From Choanephora cucurbitarum (Eukaryota > Mucoromycota > Mucoromycetes > Mucorales > Choanephoraceae), in NCBI GenBank assembly GCA_025331435.1, contig JAIWNI010000079.1:62001-126000 (forward strand): 64,000 bases of DNA, in the 5' to 3' direction. Positions 1 through 11,398 of the stretch are shown here, piece by piece. Position numbers and translations under genes: made by a program. Under the pieces are notes generated by a model. That model worked only from the letters and a program-made list of their open reading frames with translations, was not told the DNA's origin and did not search any database. How positions within the stretch are numbered: position 1 is the stretch's first letter; the number at the start of each line of letters is the position of its first letter.

Positions 1-794
1 AGACCAATACGGTCATTGGTTACTGACATTACTTTCACTCTGACAAGTTGTTTTGGTTTGACCACTTCACGTGGATGATTGACACGTCCTTGAACAAGGG
101 AACCTACATGTACCAAACCCTCTGCTTTGCCTCGAATGCCTTCCAATCGAACAAAGGCACCGAAATCTTTAATGTTGGTGACTGTACCATGATAAATCTT
201 ATAGATGATCGGTCTATCGTCCAAAGTACGTCTACTGGAAGGAGGCGAGTGTCTACGTCTAGGCGATCTGTGTCGAGGTGATGGGGATCGAGAGCGACGA
301 TGACGACGAGGAGGAGGGGAGGGGCTTCGGGAAGGTTTGCGTTTTGTTTTGAGTCCTTCAAGTTCGGCCAACATGTCATCAGCTACTTCCATATCCTCTT
401 CTCTTTTTTTCTGCCAATTGGGATCGTCTTTGACAGCTAAGCCAGGAAATATCGATGTCTTTTCGTCCACATCCTCTTGTCGATGCACTGTCTGTTTCTT
501 TGGTTTTAATGTTTTGATTAAACGATCCAGGTTTTCTACAAACGAATCAGGGAAATCTGCTGCTGCTTCTTTTAGCGAACTTTTGAACTTGGCGAGCGAA
601 CCATTAGCTTGATCGTGCAGATGAATAATGAATTCAGCTATTTATAGAAAGCTAAGTACTTGTATTATGCATTTTATCTTTTTTTTTAAAAAAAAAATAC
701 CCAAGACTTGTTCATGTAATCCAGTGTGGTTATAGAGTTCACTTGCCACTTTTTGAACAAGCGATAAATGCTCTAACTTTTCAATATCGTCCAT
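1..794 (-). CDS. PRP22: Prp22/DHX8 DEAH-box splicing helicase, N-terminal part (runs off the left edge)
   Basis: Spliceosomal ATP-dependent RNA helicase that releases mature mRNA from the post-catalytic spliceosome in the nucleus. Exon 1 is 794-701 and exon 2 runs from 637 to the edge, with a 63-bp intron (638-700). The protein starts MDDIEKLEHLSLVQKV and continues LAEFIIHLH across the splice, matching the DHX8 N-terminus (KLEYLSLVSKV...LAEFVISLAE). An Arg/Ser-rich linker with repeated SPR and RRR runs follows. Then comes an S1 RNA-binding domain (about 1-205), with IYHGTVTNIKDFGAFVRLEG and GLVHVGSLV visible. The helicase core lies outside the window. The start codon fits the family N-terminus. 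Family assignment is firm because the N-helix, RS linker and S1 domain occur in the expected order. Confidence 0.92.
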
Positions 795-994
795 TGCAAA
801 GGAGAAAAGAAAAGTAGAAAAAAAAAAGAAAGAGAAGAGAAAATGTGACTATTTCAAAGCTAATTCACGTAAATCTTTAACTCTTGCTACTAGTGAAAGT
901 AAGTCTGTGTGTGTGTGTTTTTTATTGCTTTAAGCTCCACTCTAAATACCTTGTTTGACGCGAATCTATTCTTTCTCTTTTTCTTCCTTCAATT
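795..994. promoter_or_regulatory. Divergent promoter between PRP22 and SRP72
   Basis: A 200-bp spacer separates two start codons pointing away from each other. It holds purine-rich (GA) and pyrimidine-rich (CTTTTTC) tracts and a short TG repeat near 907-918, with no clear TATA box. It must carry the core promoters of both housekeeping genes, so a shared bidirectional promoter is a reasonable inference. Confidence 0.6.
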
Positions 995-3199
995 ATGTCT
1001 ACAAACAAAGAGCAACAAGCTGCTACCTTATTCACAGAATTAAAGCAAGCTATTGACAATTACGATGAAGAACTTAGTTTAGATATTTGTGATAAGCTTA
1101 TTAAGCTTGACCCTAACGATCAACTTGCACTTCAATGCAAGGTGGTCACTCTGATTCGTCTCGAGAAATACAAGGATGCGCTCACTATGATTGCACGCCA
1201 GTTTAGAAATAGCGATATTGACATGTCTTATGAAAAGATCTACTGTTATTACCGTACAAACCAACTTGTACCTGCCATGGAACTTTTACAAGAAGTCAAA
1301 TCCAAACATCAAGCTGTCGATCCTTCTTTGTCCTATCTTGAAGCTCAACTTGTAAGGGGCTCAATCTGAAATTATATATATAAAAAAAAAGGAAGTGTTA
1401 TTCATGTCATGCAAATAGCTTTATTCTCAGGGCCAATTCGAAAAGGCCATCAAGGTCTATGAATCCCTACTCAAGTCATCTGACAAGAACAACCATCTGT
1501 ACGATGAAATTCAAGTTAATTTGTTAGCTGCCAAGGCTGGATTATTGTATTCTTCTAACCAACAGGCCATTCAAGAAACAGATGACTTGAAGGAAAGTGC
1601 TGACCTTTACGAAGTTGCCTATAATGCTGCCTCTGTCTATTTAGCTCGTGGTGATATCAAGAAAGCCCAGCAACAACTTGAGTTGGCTCATAGTAAGTTA
1701 TTGGACTAAGACAAAACACTTACCTGCTACCCACTTGGCTACATATCACTTACAAGTCAAATGATAGAACAATGCAGTGATCGCTCTCAGGGTATGAGCA
1801 AAGAAGAACATGAGCAGGAATTGGCTGTGATTGCAACTCAACTCGGTTATACCTACCAACTACAGGGTCGTTCCACAGATGCAATGAACATTTATAAGCA
1901 ATTGTTGACATCAAGGTAAGCAAGTCAAGAAGGAGTAAGAATAAACATGACTGAGCCCTGTTTTTTTTTCTATTTCCTTTTTTTAGCGATCTTACTGTAG
2001 CAGCTGTCGTTTCAAACAACGTGGTTGCTATTGAACAAGCAAGCGATTTGGAAGATGCTGCAAAGAAGCTTAAGATAGCTACCTCCAAGGAAGCAGATGC
2101 CAAGTTGAAGCAATATCAAAAGAGAGTCATTTCAATGAACGAGAGCTTGCTTCAGCTCTATAACCACAAATACTCTGCCTGTAGAGATCAAGCTCAAAAG
2201 TTGATTGACAAATATCCTGACAACGATCTCTTGTACCTTATCTTGGCTAGTGCAACATATCATCAGCACAAGGCTACTAAGGCTATTGAAGAACTCAAGA
2301 AGTTTTCCGAAAAGAATCCCGGCTCTCTTGCCATTCGATTTGCAACCATTCAGCTTCAATTACTTGAATCTCAACCAGCCCAAGCATTGGCTACATTAGA
2401 ATCCTACTTGGCTGCTGTCAAACAAGACAAGCATGCTTACTATAAGCCTGCTCTGATTGCTTTGTTGGTTTGGTTGTATGAACAAGTTGGACAATCTGAT
2501 AAGGCAATGGCTGTCTTGGATGAAGCTTCTTCTGTCTGGAAGAACGATTCTGCATTTGCTTCTTCAGTCAGCGCACCCAAGTCTACAGTCAAACAAACAG
2601 CTGCCTTTAAACTCAAAACAGGCAAGTACCAAGAAGCCGTTGTGGACTATGAACAGTTGGTCAAGTCTGATCCATCTGATGCTCAAGCAATTGCTGGTCT
2701 AATTGCAGCCTATGCTGAAGTGGATCCTAAGAAAGCAGAGCAATATGGTAATGCCTTGCCTGCTATTGCTGTTGATCATTTGGATATCGAAACACTTGAG
2801 AAGATAGTACCAGGTGTCAAACGTGGCTATGTCAAAAAAGATCCCAATGGCGTTCATGTAAAGAAGCCCAAGACAAAAAAGAAGCGCGCTGCACTTTTGC
2901 CTAAGAAAATGGATCCCAACACACAGCCTGATCCTGAACGCTGGCTTCCTAAATACGAACGATCTACTTTCCGTATGAAGGGTAAGAGCAAGAAGGCATT
3001 GAATAAGGGACCTCAAGGTGTGATGATGGAAGGTGGAGGTATTGGTGGTACAGGCAGTGCTAATATCGGTGGCAAGAAGGCTCCTACAACACCAACAGCA
3101 GTAGCTGCGGAACCTACAGAAGAAGCCGCTAAGCTTATATCCACAAGCAAATCAACCACTAACAAAAAGAAGAAGGGAAAAGGAAAGGGAAAGAAATAA
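995..3199 (+). CDS. SRP72: Signal recognition particle subunit SRP72
   Basis: Cytosolic SRP protein that binds SRP68 and 7SL RNA and supports co-translational targeting to the ER. Four exons (995-1351, 1431-1692, 1768-1915, 1987-3199) join in phase to give about 659 residues, the usual size for SRP72. The N-terminal two thirds is alpha-helical TPR repeats, for example the LFTELKQAIDNYDEELSLDI and AIKVYESLLKSS units. The C-terminus has the diagnostic SRP72 RNA-binding motif: a lysine-rich stretch, then DPNTQPDPERWLPKYERS. A Gly-rich linker and a poly-Lys/Gly tail end the protein. It is convergent with the GAR transformylase gene 85 bp downstream. Confidence 0.95.
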
Positions 3200-3284
3200 C
3201 AATTTTAATATAACAATAGTATTATTAATATGTACAACAAAGTTATATGTGTATCTCCTCTCCCTCTCTCATTCATTTTTTTTA

Positions 3285-3902
3285 TTATGATGAGGATTGT
3301 TTCAGTTCATCCAGAAAGACTTGAGCACCTTCAACAATCAACTTGTGTTCAAATGAATGAATGCGTTCTTCTAAATCCTCCAATGAATCAGTGTCATAAA
3401 TAGGCACTTCTTTTTGAAGAATCACTTGGCCACGATCAACATCAGCAATCACTTTGTGCACCATAATACCAGTGTGCTTGATTTCTCCCTTTTTGTAAGC
3501 TTCATAAGCACGCTCAATGGCATGAGCGCCATCGAATTGACCGGGCAAAGCAGGGTGCAAGTTCATGACATTGTTATTGAAGAACGACAAGAACTCGGGT
3601 GATAGGATATGCATGAAACCTGCCAAAATGACCAGATCTGGCTTGTAGTGTTCCTGAATGGATTTGGCAAGGTGTATGTCAAAGTCGACTCGGGACTTGC
3701 CTTGGTCCTTGAATTGCTTTAAAGAATATGTCTCAGTAGGAATACCTGCCTTCTTGGCGCGTTCAAGTCCAAATGCGGTCTTTCGGTTGGAAATAACACC
3801 GACGATATCTGCGTTTAATCTTCCTTCTTGTGTAGCATCAATCAATGCTTGTAAGTTGGTGCCTGAACCTGAAATGAGAATAACAATCGTTTGCTTAGAC
3901 AT
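3285..3902 (-). CDS. ADE8: Phosphoribosylglycinamide formyltransferase (GAR transformylase, PurN/Ade8 type)
   Basis: Transfers a formyl group from 10-formyl-THF to GAR, the third step of de novo purine synthesis, in the cytosol. Intronless, 205 residues, the size of a monofunctional PurN-type enzyme rather than the trifunctional animal protein. The N-terminal phosphate-binding loop is SGSGTNLQAL (about 11-20). The catalytic segment is MNLHPALPG, giving Asn114 and His116, and HKVIADVDRG supplies the catalytic Asp156 (E. coli N106, H108 and D144 equivalents). All key residues are present, so the enzyme should be active. Confidence 0.96.
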   Translation of the reverse strand: MSKQTIVILISGSGTNLQALIDATQEGRLNADIVGVISNRKTAFGLERAKKAGIPTETYSLKQFKDQGKSRVDFDIHLAKSIQEHYKPDLVILAGFMHILSPEFLSFFNNNVMNLHPALPGQFDGAHAIERAYEAYKKGEIKHTGIMVHKVIADVDRGQVILQKEVPIYDTDSLEDLEERIHSFEHKLIVEGAQVFLDELKQSSS

Positions 3903-4239
3903 GATTAAAACGAAATAAAGAAAAGAAAGAGAGAGAGAGAGAGGAAGATAAAGGGAAAAAAAGAGATCAATGCGGCCCTTTAATTTAGATCAAATGCATA
4001 GTTGCTTTTAAGACTCATAGATGTGGCTTGTGAATGTGCCTGAAAGTAAAGAGATGACAATGGTTGCATAAATACAGTGTGAACCGAAATAAGCTGCGGA
4101 TTTATAAACTCCACGATTTGAACATGTAACCCATTGCTAGTCTTTTCATCACTCTTTTCTTAGTAAACATACTAAAATAAGCACTTCGACAGCTATTCCC
4201 GTATCCAAAGAAGCTAACAAGCATCTTTTGGAATATAGT
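3903..4239. other. Intergenic, no gene seen
   Basis: Upstream of the GAR transformylase start lies a GA repeat (about 3924-3946) and an AT-rich stretch. I see no credible coding sequence or RNA gene. Confidence 0.6.
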
Positions 4240-6440
4240 TATGGTAGTTGAGCTGGCACTTTTATGTATCAAAACAACATTGCTCAGATCGCCAAAGATC
4301 TTGACCTCAACAGCGTCATTTTTGAGTTTTGGCAAGAAGGTCTCTTTGACCGCTTTTCGAGTAGCCTTGGGTCGCATGAACTTCAAATCATGTGTCGCAA
4401 CAATAAAGCCAGCTCTAAAGCCCAGGCATAAAGACTCACGTTTGGCTTGGGTTCTGTGATGGTATGAGGATGCTTTCATGCAAATGATGTTGGCCCTCTT
4501 GTGGTACAATATGGATCAATTAAAAAAGTATTTGTTCAATGTTTGGTTGATTGTTGTCTTCCCTGGATTGAAAAAAGAGTCTTGGAAGACTAACATTGAC
4601 TACATGTTGTAGGAAGACATTGCTCGATGCCATGTAGGAGCATACTCCAGGTGTTTTAAGATGAAGACTATGACGGACATCCTTCATGGTATAAGGTACT
4701 TATTAAATTCAAAATCCGCAACTTATTTCCGTTCATTTTTTTCTGTAAGAGGAAAGTTTACTCTAATTTGTATTGTAGTCTGAAGACAAGCCTTTGGATG
4801 GATTTTTGAAACAGAAAAAAAAACTACTCTAAATGCTTTCAGAAACATGAGGACAAGCAACAAGAAGGCATTGATCGACCAGATGAGCTTGAAGATGCTA
4901 GATAATTATGAGCATCTTACAAACAATGAAAAAAAACATCATGAAGTAAGTTACCCAAGAAGCATTAAATATCTCTGCTAAAAGGATTTTATAGGCTAAG
5001 CTTGTCATACATAGTAGACATAGTCAGGAGATAGCACTGATGTATACAAGAAATACATCAGCTCCCCTGTTTTTTTGGAGAGGTTTATGCTTAGATGTTA
5101 CTGACATCACTAAGGGAATGAACGAAGAGCAAAGACAGGAAGTAGAAGAACTTTTTAGTACTTTGTTTGAGGTAGAAAAATATGCTTCTCTAAGCCTTGT
5201 TATGTGCTAAACTCATTACTCTAGAAATGCAAGAAGGATGTGTTTGACGGCTTGGGTTTTATTTACTTGGAGAGATCCAAACTCTTAAAGCAAAGGATGC
5301 ATGAAAGCTACCCAGTACTTCAGGTGTTTGAATACATGTAACTATTTGAGCATTGCCTTAAATGTGCTTCACAATGCAAATTTCTCTTAGCTTGGAGAAT
5401 TTGGACGTTCTGCAGCAGAAACAAAAAGAAGTCAGAAGCAGAGCTGGTTGAATGTGTCAATACCATCATCAAGTTTTTCTTGAGAAATACAAATCTGTAC
5501 ACCAAGACGCAAATATTTAAAAAAGACAGCTTAAACTATCTTTAACCTAAACATCTTTCTTATCACCAGCGGTGAAACTGTAGCTCTCAATATCAAAGAA
5601 CCATGCTTGTTGAATGAATACAACTATTCTGGTGGCGACAACCGTAGCTTCAACATGACAGGTTGCTCAAGCTCTGCACTCTCATCAACAAAATCAACAA
5701 CAGCAAGAACCTCTGCCAGTATCAGTACTCGAAGAATCTTAGAATGAATCAGAGGATTCTTACTGAATGCGTGAAAGTGTGCCCTGATGAACGCGTTATT
5801 GCATTCAATTGGGAGGGTAATACAATTCATTTATTTTGGTGCCTATCTTAACTTATATTGTAGGGCTTTTTGGGCACCTTCTTTGTCTTGCAACAAAAGC
5901 ATGGAATCACATGTGTTAACAAGACCAATGGCTTCTATGTGCCCGAAGACTTGGAGGTACTAGATCACGATTTTGTCAATACCGTGCTATCTTTGATTGC
6001 TTGGAGGGTAACTTTGCTTTTGTGCAAACAATGCTTGATTTTCAACATGGCGCTTTTCCTTTTTGCATTGCAAAAAAAAAACCATACAAGCAGACACCCT
6101 TTGTGTCCCTGAGAACAAACTTAGAGAATAATTTAAATGCAACTCCAAAGGGACCAAGTGTTTTATTTTGGAGCGATGCGTTGTTCATTGGATTTCGACT
6201 CGATATAAAGCAAAAAGATGACCCTTTTCGTGTAACAAAATCAAAAACCAAAGCGGAGATTGTCTTTGCAGTCAGTCTGATATCTATCAAGGTAAGACAA
6301 AACTAAAGAAAAAAAAAAAGGTCTATTTCAAAGCAAAAGTCGCGTCCTATTTCTTGAAAAGATAAGTGGTTGTTCATCATCTATAAAAGAAATCTGTATC
6401 ACTTTGGACTACTTTTTTTTTTTTTTTTAGAAAATTTAAG
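4240..6440 (+). pseudogene. Decayed multi-exon gene of a Mucorales-type family of unknown function
   Basis: Coding fragments on the plus strand are separated by plausible 45-75 bp introns but broken by stops and frameshifts. Fragments include MYQNNIAQIAKDLDLNSVIF (from about 4266, stopping near 4431), a frameshifted DVGPLVVQYGSIKKVFVQCL near 4485, and a piece from about 4848 (KKALIDQMSLKMLDNYEHL) spliced to KLVIHSRHSQEIALMYTR and then DVFDGLGFIYLERSKLL. Later pieces are VIAFNWEG, FLGTFFVLQQKHGITCV, VPEDLEVLDHDFVNTVLSLI and KSKTKAEIVFAVSLIS, with a worn RNLYHFGLL near 6390. From memory, this order resembles a multicopy family of hypothetical proteins in Mucorales genomes; I know no function. 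The minus-strand ORF at 4102-4509 overlaps it and is probably a shadow. An intact gene with unusual splicing remains possible. Confidence 0.5.
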
Positions 6441-6533
6441 CTTCACTTATCTTTTTTATCACAGGGACCTATCAAATATGACAAAACTCGATGATCTTTT
6501 TTTTCTTCTTCTTTTTCTTTATCTTCAACTAGA

Positions 6534-7786
6534 ATGCTAAGCAAATTGGCACTGAAATGTATGTCTGAAAACTCGTTTGGTTACAAAATGTTTTTTGGAC
6601 CAGATCCACATAAAGTTCGATTCAAGGTACTCTTGTTACTCTTGGGTCTATCGATCTTACAGGTTGTTATCTGGGTGATTGCAGTGATCCTATTCAAGCC
6701 TTATCCCTCCATGATGGGTACAGGTGCTCTTGCCTATACATTAGGTCTTCGACATGCTGTAGATGCAGGTAAGATAAACTAAATGACTTCACTTTCAAAT
6801 CAACTCAACTACATCAGATCATATCTCGGCCATCGATAATGTCACTCGTAAACTACTGAACAACAATCAACATCCAGTCTGTGTCGGTCTGTTTTTCTCT
6901 TTAGGTCATTCGACTGTGGTGTTTATTACGTCTATCATTGTGGCTGCTACAGCCAATGCTGTGGCCAATAGTATCGATCATTTTTCTGAGATCGGTGGTC
7001 TGATTGGTACATCTGTCTCAATTACCTTTTTAGTACTGATTGCCATTCTGAACTTGATCTGCATGATTGGTGTGATCAAGACCATGCGTCAGGTGAAAAA
7101 GGAAGGTGTTTATACTGAAATCGATATTGAAGAGTTCCTCAGTAACCGTGGTATTCTCGGTCGATTCTTCCGTCCAGTCTTTCGGTTCGTGAATGCCTCA
7201 TGGAAGATGTATCCCTTGGGCTTCTTGTTTGGTTTAGGCTTTGATACTGCTTCTGAAGTGACCTTGTTGGGTATCACGGCTGTTCAAGGTGCTCATGGGA
7301 TGTCTATGTGGCTCATCATTCTGTTGCCTATTTTGTTTGCTTCAGGTAAAGCGATTGACACTTCAACAAAGAATGTAACCTAATATCTCTTTTGTAGGCA
7401 TGGCCTTGATTGATTCTCTGGACAGTATGTTGATGCTCTTTACCTACAAATGGGCCTATGTGAATCCTGTCCGCAAACTGTTCTATAACCTGACCATCAC
7501 ATCCATCAGTGTGATTGTGGCTGTCATTGTAGCTCTGATTGAACTCTTTTCGTTGATTGGTGAACAGCTAGAGTTGGATAATGGCTGGTGGCAATTCTGG
7601 TATTTTCTATCAGACAGTTTTGAATGGATTGGTATCATTATTGTAGGTGCCTTTATTGTGACTTGGTTTGTGAGTGCTGTTGTCTATCAATTGGCGGGCT
7701 ATAGGGATCTTGAAAGAGAATTTGATCAGAGACCCGAAAAGATCACTACAGCTATGAATAAGAATGATATAGAAGAGAAGGTGTAG
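6534..7786 (+). CDS. High-affinity nickel/cobalt transporter (NiCoT family)
   Basis: Membrane permease for Ni2+/Co2+, probably at the plasma membrane and supplying urease as in other fungi (family knowledge). Three exons (6534-6768, 6818-7345, 7398-7786) give 383 residues and about eight membrane segments. The NiCoT signature HxxxxDH is visible as RHAVDADH (residues 73-80), split by intron 1 between the GCA codon and the GAT codon. The second family motif, FLFGLGFDTASEVTLL, lies in exon 2. The C-terminus is short and charged (DIEEKV). Its 3' end faces the oxysterol-binding protein gene only about 60 bp away. Metal preference cannot be read from sequence. Confidence 0.93.
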
Positions 7787-7845
7787 ATTAAGCAGGTCTT
7801 GATCAGTGTAAATAAATTCTTTATTAGGGAAAATCCATTCTATTT

Positions 7846-9433
7846 TTAAGCTGTAATGGTCTTGCGACCACCTCCTACATTGGATTGGTTATATTCACCC
7901 ACCATAGTCTCTGTGTTCGTGTGTGAAGGTGTTGTGTTGTGTGTAAAGATGTATTCTTCAAGGTGTTTGCCTGTTTGGTGTAGATTTCTGCAGTCAATCC
8001 TAATAACAATGAGTGATACACTACAAAAGAACTTCTTGATTTATAAGCTTACCCTTTAGTACCATTGAATTCATATTCTTCATTTTGATTTAGAGTAAAG
8101 AAGCGTGAATGCCATTGAATCCCTTCCTTTAGACGAGCAGCTGTTTCTGCACGCTGTCTGTCTTCAATAAACGTCTTTTCATCTGTTGCCATATCCAAAT
8201 CCTTTGTTACCAATCCAGCAGTAACCTTTGACCAAAGTCTAGAATAGGTTTAGCTAGTGTGATCTATCTGATCTATAGTCTACCTTACTTTCTTGATTCA
8301 TTCCATTCTTGATTCTCAAGTGGTTCAACAAGCTTATGAATGACAGTATGATCCTTGACATTAAAAAAGGATTCCTTTGATGACTAAATGATATGATTCA
8401 GTCAAACAGTCTTATAACTTTCTTTTTTTTTACCTTTTTCTTGATAAATAACTCTTCTGTCCAGATACCTGAGATTTCATAAAGAACCTCTTGTGTTGAT
8501 TCTCTCTTGATCTTTCCAGACACTGAATGGTATTGTCCAGAGAAGAATCCCTACTATGGTCATCAGTATACACTTTAAGCATAAATTAGTTTAATTTTTA
8601 CTTTGGATTTAAAGTCAAGCTCACACACTAAACCAGATGAGGCGCAGCGTACAACTGATTGATCTCCTATTTCCATTACCATTTTTCCGACTATAAAGTA
8701 TGAGCCATGTGATATCATCTTTCTTTTTTGTTAACGTACACAAAATACCACGGGCATACACATTAGGATTTGTGATTTCATATGTTTCATTCTGTAATTC
8801 ACTAAAAGTGATACGAGAATATCCTTGCATGATTGTGGCTGCACTGTTACCTAAAAACTTGGCTTTAGGGTGAGCCTCGCCTTTGACAAAGATGCCTAGT
8901 TCAGGTAGCGTGTAATAATAGGCAGAGACAGGAGGATGATGAGAGACTTGTTCAGCAATATACATGGCCTTGACACCATCCTTGAGTTTATATTCACAAC
9001 GAAAGAATTCACCAAGCACAGGATTATATGGTTTCTTTACACCCTAATAGAATGGTTGATAACGATCCATTCAATTCACTACTTTCTATACCTTGGGCTT
9101 CACATGCCATCCTGAAAGAAAGAAACGACAGACTTCAACAAATCGTTGCACTGGATCTGTTGTCTTTGAGGCCCTAAAATAGAAATGATAAGCTATCAGA
9201 ATGATAGTCTATTGATATTCATTACATTACTTGACTAAGAGTTCTGGATGACTCATGAAATCAGATAGTTTCTCAAGTAAACTTCTAGGTTCCAGTACAA
9301 AAGTAGGCAGTGTAATTCGAGAGAGGTCACTTCCCTTTCTAAGCTGTGAAATAAGACCCATGATGATACTACGGTTCTCTTCTTCCAATACTTCACAATT
9401 ATCTTCACTTTCTTCAAACTGTCTGTGGCTCAT
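7846..9433 (-). CDS. Oxysterol-binding protein-related lipid transfer protein (Osh/ORP family, short form)
   Basis: Exchanges sterol or PI4P between membranes at contact sites. Eight exons were deduced: 9433-9231, 9173-9092, 9043-8740, 8690-8602, 8550-8434, 8383-8289, 8238-8053 and either 7999-7846 or 7987-7846 (two acceptors 12 bp apart, both in frame). The protein is about 405-409 residues, the ORD-only size of yeast Osh4-7, with no PH or ankyrin region. The family fingerprint EQVSHHPPVSAYYY is in exon 3, preceded by KPYNPVLGEFFRCEY and followed by ILFGKMVMEIGD. A lid-like N-terminal helix lies in exon 1. The start is the only Met ahead of the ORD in exon 1's frame. Confidence 0.95.
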
Positions 9434-10689
9434 GTTAGGTATAATTTAAAAAAAGAGAGAGAAAAAAAAAGGGAGAGGGGGTGAAAAAGAATGAGAAACG
9501 TGATTTTAAAAAAAAAAAAGAAAGGAGAAAGTTTATTGGTAGGTCCATTCTCCCTCTTTTTTTTTTTTTCCTTACTTTCTATATTATTTTTGATCTACTC
9601 TTTATTCTTGAAATCTGATTGGTCTTTGTAGATCAAGGAATTCAGTTATGGTTGTTTGTAGTACAGAAAGAACAATGAAGTGGGTTACTTTCATTTACTT
9701 TAGACATAGAGAGAGAGAAAATGTTGTCAGATGGTGATGATATCCTTCTATCTCATTCTATACGTATGTTTGAAAAGAATAAAAAAGAAAAAAGAGTGTC
9801 ACACAGTACTCACTTATTTTCTCACACTTTTAGAGTTTGAATAACAAAAAGACCCTTATTGAATGTTTGTTTAAAAGAGTTGTTATTCTACCATAGTAAA
9901 CTATAGAGAGAATGTGAAATGACTATGCTTTGTATGATCAAGATAAGACTATCATTTACACAGAATGAGAGGTTAATTTAGGCAAAGGTAAACAGAGAGA
10001 GAGAAGGATCATTTATCTGTCAAGTACACTTGTCATATGCTTAAAGAGGGAGCAATGATCTAGTCTAGAACCATCATGTGCTTATATAATGATTGTAGCA
10101 TCATAAGTCACTTTTTTTTTTAAGAAGGTGCCTCTATCTTACTCTGAAGAAATAGTCTTCTTGCTACAGTTCTTAAAAAGTGAAGACATCAGAAATAAAC
10201 TTTTGTTTGAGAATGATCTTTCTTTCAAACCATGTGTTCCATCAGACATCACCACTGTAGGAATACTTTCAGTACAGAGAAGATATAAAGAGGTCATGAG
10301 AGATTTCTTGTTATTCTACTTTAACTCTTCTGATTGAATGTTGTTACTGAAACAAATAGAGTGGTAAGCAACCAACAAAGTAGGGTTGGTTGAGCCTTTA
10401 GTACTTTAAAAGAAAAAGAAAAAAGTAAGGCTTCTCATTGGACCAGACAATGACCGGAGTTTTTCTCTCTCAGGCAACCAACGTATCGGTGTTTCAACTG
10501 GCTCATTTTTTTTTTTTGGGCTTTGAGTAGTGGAAGCGCTGACCGGAATGAAGAGAGAGAGAATCCAAAACAGCGCTGTGTAAGTGCAGTTTGAACAAAC
10601 CTTCTTTCTCATCGTTCAAAGGTAATGCATCACCTACCATCCATCCATATGACAGCATAAACTCACCATTCAAACAATCCAATCTATAG
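9434..10689. other. Intergenic region with a telobox-like motif upstream of RPL12
   Basis: About 1.25 kb with GA/CT tracts near 9450-9570. The only ORF of note (10128-10337) has no splice or domain support and is probably chance. A TAGGGTT motif at about 10381-10388 reads AACCCTA on the other strand, the telobox core bound by Tbf1-type factors in many fungal ribosomal-protein promoters. It lies about 300 bp upstream of the RPL12 start, so a regulatory role is an inference. Confidence 0.45.
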
Positions 10690-11289
10690 ATGCCTCCCAA
10701 GTTCGATCCCTCTGAGGTTAAGATTATCTACCTTCGTGCTACTGGGTAAAGATAATAGAAAATAGAGAAAAGAGAAAGATGTTAACATGTTGATTAGTGG
10801 TGAAGTCGGTGCTTCTTCTGCTCTTGCCCCCAAGATCGGTCCTCTTGGTTTGTCCCCCAAGAAGGTTGGTGAAGATATCGCCAAGGGTACCAAGGACTGG
10901 AAGGGTCTCCGTGTCACTGTCCAATTGACCATCCAAAACCGTCAAGCCCAAGTTTCCGTTGTTCCCTCTGCTTCTTCTTTGGTCATCAAGGCTCTTAAGG
11001 AACCTGTTCGTGACCGTAAGAAGGAAAAGAACATCAAGCACACCGGTAACATCTCTCTTGATGATGTTATTGAGATTGCCCGTACCATGCGTTTCAAGTC
11101 TTTGGCTCGTGAACTCAAGGGTACTGTTAAGGAAATCCTCGGTACTGCCTTCTCTGTCGGTTGTACTGTTGATGGTCAAAACCCTAAGGATCTCGGTGAT
11201 GCCATTGATGCTGGTGAAGTTGAAATTCCTGTAAGTGAATAGAATATCAATGTGTGCATAAGCTAATATTGTCTATATAGGAAAAATAA
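10690..11289 (+). CDS. RPL12: 60S ribosomal protein L12 (uL11)
   Basis: Ribosomal stalk-base protein of the GTPase-associated centre. Three exons (10690-10745, 10798-11230, 11281-11289) give 165 residues, the same length as the animal protein. It opens [20 protein letters not shown] and contains [18 protein letters not shown] and [15 protein letters not shown], all near-invariant in uL11. The last exon encodes only Glu-Lys-stop, so an annotator could easily miss it. Codon use is strongly biased towards C-ending codons, as expected for a highly expressed gene. Confidence 0.98.
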
Positions 11290-11398
11290 ATTGCATGTAT
11301 TTTAGAACAACACCATATCTTTTTTTTTTTTTAAAATAAAAGAGAAAAAAAAGGGGGAAGGTCTATATATATATATATACGCGTTTCTCATATTGAGT

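Noticed and set aside
104..379. 91-residue minus ORF at the left edge
   Set aside because: It lies in a shifted frame over the PRP22 S1 domain; the true frame gives an exact DHX8-like protein.
4102..4509. 135-residue minus ORF that looks coding
   Set aside because: The plus strand shows consistent fragments of a known-looking family through the same DNA, so this is more likely a shadow, though not fully excluded.
10128..10337. 69-residue plus ORF upstream of RPL12
   Set aside because: No splice sites, domain, or compositional support; AT-rich intergenic DNA.
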